Assembly: GCF_026586805.1 (NCBI RefSeq)
Contig: NZ_JAPFHA010000003.1
Location: 217,874 to 281,873, forward strand
From: Niveibacterium sp. 24ML
GTDB lineage: Bacteria > Pseudomonadota > Gammaproteobacteria > Burkholderiales > Rhodocyclaceae
Reading direction: 5' to 3'
Length of the DNA stretch: 64,000 nt
Below, in pieces: positions 63,660 through 64,000 of this stretch. A model generated the notes under the pieces. That model was given only the letters and a program-made list of their open reading frames with translations. It had not been told where the DNA came from and did not search any database. The position numbers and the translations under genes were made by a program. Each line of letters starts with the position of its first letter. Position 1 is the stretch's first letter.

Positions 63660-64000
63660 GGGTCTGTTGACAATCAAGCCAGCCAAATAACGGACGCGGA
63701 CAAAGCGACGAAAGCGGCGAAGCGTTCGGCGAGCTTGTCGTAGCGTGTGGCAATGCGCCGAAAATGCTTGATGCGGCAGAAGAAGCGCTCGACCAGGTTG
63801 CGGTTCTTGTACTGGTGGCGATCGAAAGCTCGCTGAACGATGCGATGGCTGCGCGGCGGGATGACGGCTTCGATCCCGTGATCGTTAAGGTGTTCGAGAA
63901 TGGCGTCGGTGTCGTACGCCTTGTCCGCACTGAGCGAGTTGGGCTTCAAGGCGCCCAGCAAGGGCAGCGCTTGTGGGCTATCGCCCGCTTCACCGCCGGT
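63660..64000. mobile_element. IS5-family insertion sequence, one end (cut by window)
   Basis: The element edge appears at GGGTCTGTTGACAATC, typical of an IS terminal inverted repeat, next to CTAGCTAG. The transposase runs on the minus strand beyond the window. The exact edge is uncertain by a few bases. Confidence 0.7.
63674..64000 (-). CDS. IS5-family DDE transposase, C-terminal part (partial)
   Basis: The visible 108 residues include SADKAYDTDAILEHL (an Asp of the DDE triad) and RNLVERFFCRIKHFRRIATR (the Glu), then the usual end FAAFVALSASVIWLA. The frame stays open to the window edge (…GDSPQALPLLGALK), so the N-terminus is outside. It cuts and rejoins IS ends. Confidence 0.88.
   Translation of the reverse strand, partial: TGGEAGDSPQALPLLGALKPNSLSADKAYDTDAILEHLNDHGIEAVIPPRSHRIVQRAFDRHQYKNRNLVERFFCRIKHFRRIATRYDKLAERFAAFVALSASVIWLA

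Overview
The window looks like a chromosomal segment of a GC-rich betaproteobacterium, probably Rhodocyclales-like. That placement is inferred from gene content (fumarate reductase operon, PEP-CTERM-type protein, ImuA-ImuB-DnaE2 mutagenesis cassette, copper MbnP/MbnH genes) and was not tested by phylogeny. Genes are dense, mostly with strong Shine-Dalgarno sites, and many neighbours overlap by 4 nt.

Layout. 1-905: end of a fumarate reductase operon (frdB 3' end, frdC, frdD), closed by the first of two copies of a 145-bp dispersed repeat. 1049-2153: a cysteine-amidase toxin-like gene and a small exported partner, resembling an effector/immunity pair. 2334-11271: a MalT-like LuxR regulator, a kinase-like protein, a HAD phosphatase, an Mpo1-like membrane protein, a GNAT acetyltransferase, an RhlE-type RNA helicase and a glutamine-synthetase-like enzyme. 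11325-26209: an alpha-amylase lipoprotein with a frameshifted leader, a radical SAM protein, a PEP-CTERM-like protein, an FtsX-type permease, a sensor kinase, RmuC, a DUF1993 protein, a chemoreceptor followed by a maltose-binding-type protein, and mobA/moaA. 26468-28583: a four-repeat DUF4397 lipoprotein facing a TetR regulator across a long palindrome. 30523-36708: a copper island (two DUF2946-like proteins, MbnP, MbnH, an outer-membrane barrel, PCu(A)C and a Crp/Fnr regulator). 36759-46432: a 1785-residue kinase-like/AAA/GAF/cyclase protein, an MBL-like protein, a gamma-glutamylcyclotransferase-like protein and a phospholipase-C-type phosphoesterase. 46800-54149: a DinB protein, then a LexA box driving a small zinc-ribbon gene and imuA-imuB-dnaE2, then a YccA-like protein.

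54318-63294 is an integrated element of about 9 kb. It splits a serine tRNA gene at the anticodon loop (5' half at 54286, 3' half at 63295, 9-bp core CTTGAAAAC) and carries a complete, different tRNA-Ser(UGA) just inside its left end. It also carries a DNA methyltransferase with a convergent restriction-endonuclease-like gene, a five-gene operon of unknown function, a RepA-like AAA ATPase, an excisionase-like HTH protein and a tyrosine integrase. Five of its intergenic regions share a 17-nt direct-repeat motif (TTAYGN-N5-TTAYNN) placed before its transcription units. The window ends in a truncated IS5-family element.

The most notable points are the split tRNA with a replacement supplied by the element, the shared motif within the element, the SOS-controlled zinc-ribbon gene ahead of the mutasome genes, and the 145-bp repeat.
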